64,000 bases of DNA from Ketobacter sp964016105. Its GTDB lineage: Bacteria; Pseudomonadota; Gammaproteobacteria; Pseudomonadales; Ketobacteraceae. Each line of letters opens with the position of its first letter. Within the stretch, counting starts at the first letter, position 1. Below the pieces are notes generated by a model. It saw only the letters and a list, made by a program, of their open reading frames with translations, was not told where the DNA came from and did no database searches. A program made the translations under genes and the position numbers. Below, piece by piece: positions 34,380 through 43,376 of the stretch. The stretch covers positions 1 through 64,000 of the forward strand of contig CAXHEX010000026.1 in the NCBI GenBank assembly GCA_964016105.1. Direction: 5' to 3'.

Positions 34380-35423
34380 CTAGTCATTTAACCTTGAAGC
34401 CGCCCATTCAGCAACCAGCTCAAGCACTCCTGAAGCATAAACTTTACGCCCCATCAGATTAATCAATGCCACTTCAGTCAATCCGGGCAGCTGGCGATTC
34501 AGGTAGTCAGAGTTAGTTAATCCATGGGTGGCGTCTTCAATAATTTTAACGGTGTAGTCTTTGTGTCCGCTGGCTGCGAAAAGAGCACGGTATTCACGGG
34601 CGTTTCGCTCTGCATCCACATTCAAGTCATGATCACCAAAAAGAGCCAGAACCGGGACTTTCAAGTCTCTCAATCCCGCTGAAGCATTGGATTGCCAATT
34701 TAACTGTATAAAATGGAAACGATCGGGTGTCAGCTTGCTGCCTTTCAAAACAGATTGTTCAGATTCGGCGTACCAGGACTCATAATCTTTATAGCTTGCT
34801 GAAGCCTGAAACAACTTTTTATTTAGCTGCTCTTCTTGTTGCAATTGTGCTGTGATCTGTTCCGACGGTACCCCTTCCTGGAGCAACCTTTGCTTGGTCA
34901 AATAATCACCTTGCTGTTGCCAGTCTATTGCGGTGGATATAAAAATCATACAGCACAAGGCAAATTTGTCCGCATTCACCAAAGGCATCACCCAACCAGC
35001 CTGACTAAACCCTATTAAACCGATCCGAGAGAGGGATAATTCTTGTTGCGAGCGTAAAAATGTTATCGCATCTTCAACCTCAGTAGCACGATCAATCATT
35101 GATTGCCGCTCCCAATTTCCGCTAGAGCCACCAACACCAGGCTTATCCCATACAAATGCGCCAACTCCCTTCTCTGCCAACGCCTCCCAGAAGGGGCGAT
35201 AATAACCAAAAGCATCAAAGTTCAGCTCACCGTCACCATGTATGAAGATGAGTATCGGAACCTCGCCCGTGGTTTGTCGCGGGGTAACCAAAGTACCCCA
35301 GAGCTTATTACCACCTGATTGGAAGGCCATCCTTTGCAATTTGAATCCGGCACTATCAACCGCGCATCCCACGGAGAGAAAACTCATCAGCAACAACAAA
35401 AGCAGTATTCTTGTTAATGCCAT
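34380..35423 (-). CDS. Lipoprotein alpha/beta hydrolase (dienelactone hydrolase-like)
   Basis: 347 residues from the ATG at 35423, which has AGGGG eight bases upstream; the longer frame has no such site. A lipoprotein signal ends in LSVGC (Cys20). The fold markers are FIHGDGELN, DKPGVGGSSG, the nucleophile elbow GFSQAG, the acid in FGDHDLNVD and the base in DATHGLTN. It should act at the outer or inner membrane periplasmic face on an ester or peptide. It is the last gene of a likely operon: DUF2141, MipA/OmpV, hydrolase, with short gaps, downstream of the two-component genes. Confidence 0.8.
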   Translation of the reverse strand: MALTRILLLLLLMSFLSVGCAVDSAGFKLQRMAFQSGGNKLWGTLVTPRQTTGEVPILIFIHGDGELNFDAFGYYRPFWEALAEKGVGAFVWDKPGVGGSSGNWERQSMIDRATEVEDAITFLRSQQELSLSRIGLIGFSQAGWVMPLVNADKFALCCMIFISTAIDWQQQGDYLTKQRLLQEGVPSEQITAQLQQEEQLNKKLFQASASYKDYESWYAESEQSVLKGSKLTPDRFHFIQLNWQSNASAGLRDLKVPVLALFGDHDLNVDAERNAREYRALFAASGHKDYTVKIIEDATHGLTNSDYLNRQLPGLTEVALINLMGRKVYASGVLELVAEWAASRLND

Positions 35424-35458
35424 CACTGGCCCCTGCACAGTCTCACCGAATCTCTCCA

Positions 35459-36259
35459 CTAATCAAATGTATAAAAAACCCCAAGCGCTAAAAAATAAGG
35501 GTCTTCGCTCACCACCAGCGGACTTTCACTGATGTCATCATCCAGAACAGTAACGCCAAGAGAGTGGAACAGCAACCAGTGATTGTTCAACATATAAGTA
35601 ACATCATAGCCAAGAGAGTAGTTTAGGGTAGCGTCAAGCTCATAAACGGGCCGAGACAAGCTGACATCCGCTGCGCTTACACCATAATAGTAGTTCGAAC
35701 GCTCCTCATCAGAATAAGTAAAACTGATATTCGGAGTAAAGGTTATATCAGAGTAAGAAAATGAAAAGCCGTAGCCAGAGCGAACTCGTATGCCATCGTG
35801 CTCATCACTCATGGTTTTGCTCACGTGTACCTCCACGTCACCCCATGAGCCACCGAAATTTAACTTAATACCTGCATCCACAGTGGCGTCAAGCTCATCA
35901 AGTCCTCGCAACTGCGGCTCATCTTCCGGTTCCTTAAAACCTTCATCAACGTAAGCCAGTGTCAGAGCTGAACCCCAGTAGCTTTGGCCTATCTCGTCGC
36001 CAGCGAAGTAGAGTCCCACCTCTTCATCACTCCAGTAGAAGATATCACTCACTAATAAAATCAGTGGAAACACAACACCATCTTCGGCTTCCTGATATTC
36101 ACTCTGAAAACCAGCCACACCCAAGCCGGCATAAAAACAAATATCCTTCTCGGCAAAGTCTGCTTTCCCCGAGAGGTAATTCTTACAGTTGTCCGCCCTG
36201 ACATTATTTACCACTAGCAAACCAATCCATAAAATAATCAACGGGATCTTGTTTTTCAT
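35459..36259 (-). CDS. MipA/OmpV-family outer membrane protein
   Basis: 266 residues from the ATG at 36259, chosen for AGGAGATATAT upstream; the longer frame would add 55 unlikely residues. A signal peptide (PLIILWIGLLVVNNVRA) precedes alternating hydrophobic beta segments ending in ALGVFYTFD, with the C-terminal aromatic expected for an outer membrane barrel. The pattern (IKLNFGGSWGDVEVHVSKTM, LGVTVLDDDISESPL) fits MipA/OmpV, scaffold or envelope-response porin-like proteins. Lying near an OmpR-type system suggests envelope stress control. Confidence 0.72.
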   Translation of the reverse strand: MKNKIPLIILWIGLLVVNNVRADNCKNYLSGKADFAEKDICFYAGLGVAGFQSEYQEAEDGVVFPLILLVSDIFYWSDEEVGLYFAGDEIGQSYWGSALTLAYVDEGFKEPEDEPQLRGLDELDATVDAGIKLNFGGSWGDVEVHVSKTMSDEHDGIRVRSGYGFSFSYSDITFTPNISFTYSDEERSNYYYGVSAADVSLSRPVYELDATLNYSLGYDVTYMLNNHWLLFHSLGVTVLDDDISESPLVVSEDPYFLALGVFYTFD

Positions 36260-36300
36260 GGCGATATATCTCCTAAAACACAATTGATAATGAACATTAG

Positions 36301-36804
36301 TTAGAACACCGAAAACCAACCTGGGTTTTCCGGTGTCACCAATCCGATTTCTACGAGTTGCGGCGATTGCCGATGAAAGAACTGACAGGAATGGAAGTTT
36401 TCTGAATTTTTCAACAGGGTACAACTACCGGATCGGCCGTAAGGCTCAACCGGTTGCCCACGCCAGTTGACATTTAGCTTTCTGTCATTGTTTTGATCAT
36501 GGTAAACACGAACAGCATAGACGCCCTCGGCCACATGGGGGAAAGTCCATTTGAGCTCACCCGGGCGGGCTGGCAACCTGACTGTTTGCAACGGTGGCAT
36601 CGAGCCATTCCACTGCCGGGCAGATCCAGCCAGAGAAATTTCTATGACTCCGGCGCTATTAGCAATCCCATAAACAATCACATCAATAAAGGTCTCGAAT
36701 TCAGACCCCACATAACAAGATTCACTGGATGGTGACGTGGTGAAATCAACTTGTGCATAACAAGCAGAAATACCGACCATACCAAATAAGGCTAGCAATC
36801 GCAT
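36301..36804 (-). CDS. DUF2141 periplasmic protein
   Basis: 167 residues with an N-terminal signal (LLALFGMVGISACYA). The block VYAVRVYHDQNNDRKLNVNW and QPVEPYGRS is the DUF2141 signature (a beta-sandwich, often secreted). Function unknown. It is followed by the MipA/OmpV gene after 41 bases and preceded by the sensor kinase stop by 91 bases on the same strand. Confidence 0.75.
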   Translation of the reverse strand: MRLLALFGMVGISACYAQVDFTTSPSSESCYVGSEFETFIDVIVYGIANSAGVIEISLAGSARQWNGSMPPLQTVRLPARPGELKWTFPHVAEGVYAVRVYHDQNNDRKLNVNWRGQPVEPYGRSGSCTLLKNSENFHSCQFFHRQSPQLVEIGLVTPENPGWFSVF

Positions 36805-36895
36805 GATTTACCCTTGCCGCTTAACGATTACCTGTATTATTTGTGGTTATTCCAGAAATTTCACGAGATCTCGTGTCATAGTTTGTCAGCGATAC

Positions 36896-38188
36896 TCAGA
36901 GCGGCAGTACAATCTCCACCATAGTGCCACCAGAGCTGTTAGACAAAATGTGTAACTCACCATCGTGGAGGGCTACGATATGATTGACGATTGTGAGGCC
37001 CAGACCGACACCTCCGGTTTCCCTGCTGCGGCTGTCCTCAATGCGATAAAAAGGTTGGACAATGGCACTACGTTCACTCTCCGAAATACCTTCACCATCA
37101 TCCACAACCTGAATGGAAACCTTATGCTCCCGAGGGCAAAGTCCATGTAGACCTATATAACCATTGCCATATTTCTGGGCGTTTCTCACTAGGTTTTCCA
37201 GAGCCCGCAACATACTTGCCCTACAGGCATTGAGATGCAATTCAGGGGGACACTTTATTTCAAAATGATCATTCGGAGATAGTGGTTTCAATTTTTTCGT
37301 GACTGTTTCAAACAGATCCAGAAGAGATATTGATTCCTTGTTTAAACTGGTCACATGAAAGCTGAACCTGGAATAATCAAGCAGTTCAGTCACCAGGGTT
37401 TCCATTTGTTCCACATCTTCAGTCATGGAATTAACATGCTGGCGTAACTTGATGGGATCATCAATGCGATCCGCCAAATCCAACGCAAAGCGTAACCGCG
37501 TAAGTGGCGTTCTAAACTCGTGGGAGACAGCTCCAGTCAATACCTCACGCTCGGACACCAGCTTGTGAATCTGGCCAGACATATGATTGATAGAAGTGGC
37601 CAACTTATCCAGCGGGGATGGGGCCGATTCGTCTGCATGGCGTAAAAATTCTCCGTTTCCAATCGCCCGACTAACGGATACTAATTTATTAATATGGGCA
37701 ATGATAGGCCGAGCTAGCATCATTACAGCCAGCGCAAAGCCTACTAATACAAAAACCACCAGATTCGCTGCAAACGTGTTGTAGGCATGATTAAAATTCT
37801 TAGACGGTTTAAGTACCATTAATCTATCAGAGGCGGGTGTTGGATAATATACCCGCACCACATCCTCTAACAAGCCACTCTGCACTTTTACCACAACGCC
37901 TGTTTTACGTAATTGCTTTTCCTGTGGCTCAGAAAGGCTATCAGCATCAACCAGATCAATATGAAAAGGATACTCCTGCTGGATCTGTTGCAGTGCGTTG
38001 CTCCATTGATCCGGTTCAGTCTTCGCCAGTTCAGAATTCAAAATCCGGTGCACCGCTTTGGTCATGCGAATATAATCCTGGCCCACCGCCAGGTTATATT
38101 GATTCTCCATCACAACTACAGCCAAAACCAATGACACTAACAGCGTGATGGAAACACCAATATAAAAGCGTAGAAAGAACTTTAACAC
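36896..38188 (-). CDS. Sensor histidine kinase of an OmpR-type two-component system
   Basis: 430 residues. Two membrane helices (residues ~7-27 and ~140-158) flank a periplasmic domain of ~110 residues; HAMP follows, then the DHp box GAVSHEFRTPLTRLR with the phosphoacceptor His, and the ATPase with N box ENLVRNAQKYG, GEGIS and GVGLGLTI. It resembles RstB/CpxA-like kinases with a short sensor. Translated 18 bases after the response regulator, it probably phosphorylates it. A tandem 11-base repeat in front of the efflux operon could be the output site. Confidence 0.9.
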   Translation of the reverse strand: MLKFFLRFYIGVSITLLVSLVLAVVVMENQYNLAVGQDYIRMTKAVHRILNSELAKTEPDQWSNALQQIQQEYPFHIDLVDADSLSEPQEKQLRKTGVVVKVQSGLLEDVVRVYYPTPASDRLMVLKPSKNFNHAYNTFAANLVVFVLVGFALAVMMLARPIIAHINKLVSVSRAIGNGEFLRHADESAPSPLDKLATSINHMSGQIHKLVSEREVLTGAVSHEFRTPLTRLRFALDLADRIDDPIKLRQHVNSMTEDVEQMETLVTELLDYSRFSFHVTSLNKESISLLDLFETVTKKLKPLSPNDHFEIKCPPELHLNACRASMLRALENLVRNAQKYGNGYIGLHGLCPREHKVSIQVVDDGEGISESERSAIVQPFYRIEDSRSRETGGVGLGLTIVNHIVALHDGELHILSNSSGGTMVEIVLPL

Positions 38189-38206
38189 GGCACAATCCGC
38201 CCTGAA

Positions 38207-38896
38207 TCAGCTTTCTTTGGGAAAAAGATAACCCCGCCCTCTCACTGTTCGGATATACTGAATGCCACCGGGATCTTTTCCATTGAGCTTGCGCCTTAGG
38301 GTGCTAACACGCTGATCCACAGAACGGTCGATCCCATTGTATTCAATGCCTCGCAGGGAATAAAAGAGGTCATCACGGGTAACTATTTTCCCCGCATTCT
38401 GTACCAGCTCCACCAGCAGATCAAACTCAGCATCGGTCAACTCAAGCGGGCACTCATTTTTCTTTACCTGGCGATCCATAAGATTTATGGTCAACTCATG
38501 AATAGTGATGATATAGGGATTCTTTGCTTGCCTGAAATTACGCCGTAATAATACGTTCATTCTAGCCAGAAGCACATGGGGCCGCAGGGGCTTAGTGAGA
38601 TAGTCATCCACACCGTTTTTGAGCGCGGTCACTTCAGTGAAATCATCATCCTTGGCTGTGAGCATAAGAATCGGATTGGTGTACCGGGGGCGTAGCTGGC
38701 AACAAATATCAATACCATTAACTTCCGGTAGCATTAAGTCCAGAACCACGATATCTGGCTTGATCGCGAATATTTTTTCTACCGCATCCTTGCCAGAGTA
38801 AAGCGCAGTCATCTGAAAATTCTCAATTTCCAGCAACGTTCCGATCAGTGAGGCGAGGCGCTTATCATCTTCTACCAATACAACCTTGTTTCCCAT
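38207..38896 (-). CDS. OmpR/RstA-type response regulator
   Basis: 229 residues from the ATG at 38896. GGAGG stands eight bases upstream of this ATG but only two bases from the preceding in-frame ATG, so the later start is favoured. Receiver: VLVEDD at the N terminus, phosphoacceptor Asp in VVLDLMLPE, Thr in LMLTAKD and Lys in LTKPL. The C-terminal winged helix carries ITRDDLFYSLRG-type and RVSTLRRKLNG blocks. It is first in the unit with the kinase. Likely targets are the adjacent efflux operon and the three envelope genes downstream. Confidence 0.9.
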   Translation of the reverse strand: MGNKVVLVEDDKRLASLIGTLLEIENFQMTALYSGKDAVEKIFAIKPDIVVLDLMLPEVNGIDICCQLRPRYTNPILMLTAKDDDFTEVTALKNGVDDYLTKPLRPHVLLARMNVLLRRNFRQAKNPYIITIHELTINLMDRQVKKNECPLELTDAEFDLLVELVQNAGKIVTRDDLFYSLRGIEYNGIDRSVDQRVSTLRRKLNGKDPGGIQYIRTVRGRGYLFPKES

Positions 38897-39078
38897 CCGC
38901 ATTACCTCCGTGCTCGCGTTGATACCAAACTCCCTATGAAACACAAGTGTATCAAGAGGACCTGATTACACACGCGGCAAGATACCATCAACCCTCGACG
39001 TCGGCTAGTGCACGGTCCGGTCTTTTATTTCGTACTATAGTCAAAACATAGTCAATGACCACCATGGAACCAGAAAAT

Positions 39079-39099
39079 CTCTAGTCCCCATAACTAGAG
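39079..39099 (-). terminator. Terminator of the RND efflux operon
   Basis: CTCTAGT and ACTAGAG pair over a seven-base loop right at the RND gene stop codon; on the minus strand ATTTTC follows. It separates the efflux operon from the two-component genes, which start ~180 bases on. Confidence 0.5.
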
Positions 39100-42000
39100 T
39101 GTAGATTCTAGAACTTTATGATGGGCCTCGGATTTTGCGCTTGACTTAAAGCTCAACAGCAAGGGCACAATCACAAAGGTAATCAAAGTGGCAAATAATT
39201 CACCGAATGCGATGGAAACCGCCGCGGGGATTAAATACTGAGCCTGCTCCGATGTCTCCAACATGATTGGCATCAAACCGATCACGGTTGTAACCGTGGT
39301 GAGAAATATAGCCCGTACCCGACTAGCAGCTGCTTCGAGAACTGGGTGGTCGCTACCCTTCTCCACCAGCTGGTTATAACGGGTAGACAGTACCAAGCTG
39401 TCATTAACCACTACCCCAGCAAGGGCCAACATGCCAAAAAAAGACAGAACGCTCAGGGGAATATCCATAACCATATGACCAATCACGGCACCAACAAAGC
39501 CCAAGGGAATCACAGAAACAATGATCAAAGGCTGGGTATAGGATTTTAACGGTATCGCCAGGAGCGCGTAGATTAACACCACAGCCACCAATAGCGCCTT
39601 CCATAACTGACGGGACAATTTTCCTTCTTCCTCAATTTCGCCTACGGGTACAACACTGACACCTGGATAGGTGGATTTGAGTTCATGGATGACAGAAATT
39701 TGCAGCTGGCGAAAGACTTCCGGCGAAGCCACCACAGACTTGTCCACAAATGCCGATACCGTTGAGGCACGCATAAAATTCCGTCGCCAAACCCACTGCG
39801 GAACATAGTTCGACTCAATAGTTGCTACCGATGTCACGCTGACCCACTCGCCATTTGGCAACCGAATCTGGTTTTGCAGCAGATCAAACAAGCTTTGTCG
39901 AGCTTGATCGGGATAACGCAGGTAAACCTTGATTTCGTCCATGCCTCGTAAAAATCGCTGGATCTCAATACCGCCATAGGCATCCCCGATCTGGCTGGAC
40001 AGGTGCTCAACATCCAGTCCCAGGGCTTCAGCTTCCGGCTTTAGGCGCAGGCGTAGCTCGGGCAGGCTGGATTGCATATCACTACGCACATCATACACCC
40101 CATTCATTTGTGACAATCTTGCTGTCAACAGGCTCACCGCATGTTTAAGCTCTGTTTCATCCCGGGAGTACACTTCCAGCTCAAATCCACCGCCAGTCTC
40201 TTCGGTTCCACTGAACTCTAATTTTTTAACGGCCTCCAGCTGCCCCACGTTTTCTCGCCAACGATCCATGATATCAAGGGTGGTAACCGGTCGGGTATCA
40301 GGTGCGCTGAGCTCCGCATAAATTTCGGTACTGTAGGTTCCCACCACCGCCATCATAATCTTATTGATTGGCGGCTCACTGAGGTCATGCTCAGTCATTA
40401 GGGACTCGTTAATCAAATGCCCATGATGGGCTATCAGGTGGGCGTTATTCACTGTCAAACTATAGGGAGCCCGACTATCGGTCTCCATGGTTACACTGAT
40501 GATGTTTCCGGGTATGTCAGGAAAAAATACCGTACGCACAACTCCGATGGAGATCAGGCTCAAAAAGAATAGGCATACCGTGAAAAAGATAATCAGAACC
40601 TGCCAACGGAAACGCAGACAAAAACTCAGCAGTGGCAGATAGTGATGCTCCACCCACCAAGCTAACTTCTGATTCAACCAAGTCTGCAACCGGGTAATTG
40701 GCCCCGTCGAAGGTTGAATTCGGGTTTGAGCCAAATGACTCGGTAGAATAAATTTACTCTCAAACAAGGAAAACAACAGTGCGATGATCACCACTGTGGC
40801 GAAACTGCCAAACACCTTACCCAGAGAGTCCTGAAAAGTGGTGAGGGGATAAAACGCCGCCACCGTAGTTAGAACGCCAAAAACCGTAGCTACAGCCACT
40901 TTTTGTGCTCCGTTTTCTGTTCCAAGGATGGGATCAGGATTGTGGCGACGCTCTTCGTATACACTTTCTCCAACCACCACCGCATCATCTACCAGAATGC
41001 CCAATACGATTATCATGCCAAATGTTGTGATGTCGTTCAGGGAATAAGCGAAACCCATGGAGTGCATCACCGCCAGGGTTCCCGCAACACTGATGGGGAT
41101 ACCAAGGGCCACCCAGAAAGCAAGCTTGATATCCAGGAACAGCGTCAGAATGATAAAGACCAATAGCAACCCTTGCCAAGCGTTGGTGCCCAGCAACGAC
41201 AGACGGTCCGAAACAAATTCACTTTGATTGGCCCAGACTTCTACCTTGATCGAGTCGCTGAGGATGTCGTTGGAACGGGCAATAACGTCTCTTACGGCCC
41301 GGTCCACATCAAGCAAATTACCTTTTGCACCAATGTTGATTTCAAAGCCGATGGCCGGCAATCCATTGAAGGTTACCAGTACATCATCATCAGCAAACCC
41401 ATCATGGATGGTGGCGATGTCGGACAAGTAAACCACAGACCCGCTTTCATTTTGAAAAACCGGTAGCTCTCGAAAATCCAGCCAGTCCCGCGCCAGCCTA
41501 TCTGCCCGCAGTTGAATTCTTCCTCCTTGGGTTTTCAGCTCTCCGGTTCGATATTCCAGCGTTTCTGTACCCAGTATCTGAGCCAGATCCGCGAGGGTGA
41601 GATCGTAGGTGCGAAGGGTTTCAGGATCCACTTCTATGGAAACTTCATAGGGGTGTTCTCCCCACTGTTCGATTTTGGGGATCTCTGAATGGGTTAACAA
41701 CCGTTCTTTGATCACTTCAGCGGCTTTTTGAAGCTCTTTTTGCGGCACATCACCATACACCTGCACGATCATGGCAGGAAAATTAAACTCGGCCCGCTTC
41801 ACCACCGGACGTTCGGAGGTCGCCGGCAATGTGGTGATGTTATCAATACGTTGTTTGACATCTTCTACCAATCTATCCAGTGAATAACTATCGATTTTTT
41901 TAATGTAAACGATTGCCTGTTCTTGCACCGATAGGCTGGAGATCTTTTCCACCCCGGGTAGCCCTTCCAATGCCTGCTCCAGGCTACGGGTAACAGACTG

Positions 42001-42186
42001 ATCCACCTGCTCGGCACTGGCGCCAATCTGAATCACACTGACTTCTACCGTATCCGGTGGAATTTTAGGAAAGCCCTCTATGCGGATGCCCCACAAACTC
42101 AAAGCACCAGCAAACAAAATCAACATCATAACAATATTGGCGGCAACCGGATTACGGATAAACCAACCCATTAAGCTATGCAACAT
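39094..42186 (-). CDS. RND-family efflux transporter (inner membrane pump)
   Basis: 1030 residues, the usual RND length. The first helix (WFIRNPVAANIVMMLILFAG) is followed by the porter domain, the TM4 proton-relay Asp pair in GILVDDAVVVGE, the SLFESKFILPSHL segment, and the second half with LALAGVVVNDSLVL. It belongs to the branch of AcrB-related pumps with an adaptor and outer membrane factor in the same operon. Its ATG overlaps the adaptor stop codon by one base. It would export a substrate driven by the proton gradient; proximity to the biosynthetic cluster suggests that product or a related toxic amine/lipid, as inference. Confidence 0.93.
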   Translation of the reverse strand: MLHSLMGWFIRNPVAANIVMMLILFAGALSLWGIRIEGFPKIPPDTVEVSVIQIGASAEQVDQSVTRSLEQALEGLPGVEKISSLSVQEQAIVYIKKIDSYSLDRLVEDVKQRIDNITTLPATSERPVVKRAEFNFPAMIVQVYGDVPQKELQKAAEVIKERLLTHSEIPKIEQWGEHPYEVSIEVDPETLRTYDLTLADLAQILGTETLEYRTGELKTQGGRIQLRADRLARDWLDFRELPVFQNESGSVVYLSDIATIHDGFADDDVLVTFNGLPAIGFEINIGAKGNLLDVDRAVRDVIARSNDILSDSIKVEVWANQSEFVSDRLSLLGTNAWQGLLLVFIILTLFLDIKLAFWVALGIPISVAGTLAVMHSMGFAYSLNDITTFGMIIVLGILVDDAVVVGESVYEERRHNPDPILGTENGAQKVAVATVFGVLTTVAAFYPLTTFQDSLGKVFGSFATVVIIALLFSLFESKFILPSHLAQTRIQPSTGPITRLQTWLNQKLAWWVEHHYLPLLSFCLRFRWQVLIIFFTVCLFFLSLISIGVVRTVFFPDIPGNIISVTMETDSRAPYSLTVNNAHLIAHHGHLINESLMTEHDLSEPPINKIMMAVVGTYSTEIYAELSAPDTRPVTTLDIMDRWRENVGQLEAVKKLEFSGTEETGGGFELEVYSRDETELKHAVSLLTARLSQMNGVYDVRSDMQSSLPELRLRLKPEAEALGLDVEHLSSQIGDAYGGIEIQRFLRGMDEIKVYLRYPDQARQSLFDLLQNQIRLPNGEWVSVTSVATIESNYVPQWVWRRNFMRASTVSAFVDKSVVASPEVFRQLQISVIHELKSTYPGVSVVPVGEIEEEGKLSRQLWKALLVAVVLIYALLAIPLKSYTQPLIIVSVIPLGFVGAVIGHMVMDIPLSVLSFFGMLALAGVVVNDSLVLSTRYNQLVEKGSDHPVLEAAASRVRAIFLTTVTTVIGLMPIMLETSEQAQYLIPAAVSIAFGELFATLITFVIVPLLLSFKSSAKSEAHHKVLESTL

Positions 42187-43376
42187 CAGCGTGCTCCCAA
42201 TTTAATCACTGGGGGTTCGGTTCCGATGTCTGCATCCGGCTGATAGGAATTCGGTTTCACTAGTTGGCCAACAAAAAAGTTGGACTGTGGAAACACAACC
42301 ACCCGGTAGCTGTCCTTTGGTGGTCCGGGTAAGCTCACTGTCAGCTGTTCTTCGCCAGAATCCAGCAGGTCAACCGGGTGCTTTTTGAGGCGGTCATCTG
42401 CGCCAACCAACCACAGATGAGAATCCCGTGTATAGGCCGATTCAGGTACTAACAACACGTTCTCCAACAACTTCCCAGGTAGCACCACTTGCATCAGCTG
42501 ACCGGGTAACAGATCCCCCTGCCTGGCCCCTGTGGCGGTCAGGTAAATATTACGTAACTGGGTATTGGGATTGAGAAAATGCCCCCCAGAGCGGATGCGA
42601 GCTTCATAATTGTCGCCAGTGGCAAGGTCCTTCAGAAGCCCAGTACGCTCTGCCCAGTCTGGCGCGAGTAGAGACCATTGTTTCTGGTCCAGCTGGGCAA
42701 CTACATCAAATGTATGAAGTGCCAGAATCTGGGCAATGGATTGCCCCGTAGACAAGGTTTCTCCAGGATTTACGTCACGGCGTACCACCACTCCGGTAAA
42801 GGGAGCCCGAATTTTGGTATAGCCTAACAACACTTTGGCATGCTGCACATTCGCCTCAGCCGCCGCCAGTTGCTCCTTTGCGGCCGCCAATTGGGGCTGA
42901 CGCAGCACCAAAGGTGACGAGGGGGCCTGATTCAGGTTGGAGCGCTGCCAGTCCCGCTCCGCCTGGGCAGCTTGCCGCTCTTCAGTTAGCAGCTCAATAC
43001 GAGCTTGGGCCAACTCAGACACTGCATTGGCCAATTCAGCCTTGTGGGCTGAATCATCAATGGAGAGCAAAAGGTCGCCTTTTTTAACCACATTTCCTGC
43101 CAGAAAATTGTCGTTGAGATAGGTCACTTGACCCTCTATCTGACTGGTCAACTCACTGCTGTATCGCGCCTCTAATTTGGCTAGAACTTTAACCGTTGCC
43201 CCCTGGGTACCCGGGGATATCTGATCCACACTGACCAGGGGTAACCCAGGGGTTACCGGCTCGGCGCTGGCCTGTAGCTGAGCCTGCTCCAGTTCGTCCA
43301 GCACCACTAAAGCGGTGAGTGCGATAAAGACCGTCAGTATGGTCATCAACGATCTTGGACCAAGTAATTTACTCAT
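42186..43376 (-). CDS. RND periplasmic adaptor (HlyD/MFP family)
   Basis: 396 residues from the ATG at 43376, which has AGGAG seven bases upstream and overlaps the outer membrane factor stop by eight bases (ATGAGTAA). A membrane anchor (residues ~10-27) is followed by the barrel-sandwich halves (LEARYSSELTSQIEGQV and VVRRDVNPGETLSTGQ) around an alpha-hairpin, then the beta-barrel and a membrane-proximal domain. It joins the pump to the outer membrane channel. Confidence 0.92.
   Translation of the reverse strand: MSKLLGPRSLMTILTVFIALTALVVLDELEQAQLQASAEPVTPGLPLVSVDQISPGTQGATVKVLAKLEARYSSELTSQIEGQVTYLNDNFLAGNVVKKGDLLLSIDDSAHKAELANAVSELAQARIELLTEERQAAQAERDWQRSNLNQAPSSPLVLRQPQLAAAKEQLAAAEANVQHAKVLLGYTKIRAPFTGVVVRRDVNPGETLSTGQSIAQILALHTFDVVAQLDQKQWSLLAPDWAERTGLLKDLATGDNYEARIRSGGHFLNPNTQLRNIYLTATGARQGDLLPGQLMQVVLPGKLLENVLLVPESAYTRDSHLWLVGADDRLKKHPVDLLDSGEEQLTVSLPGPPKDSYRVVVFPQSNFFVGQLVKPNSYQPDADIGTEPPVIKLGAR

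Noticed and set aside
36896..36964. Short plus-strand frames inside the sensor kinase and megasynthase genes
   Set aside because: All overlap strongly supported genes with complete catalytic motifs, so they are antisense shadows.
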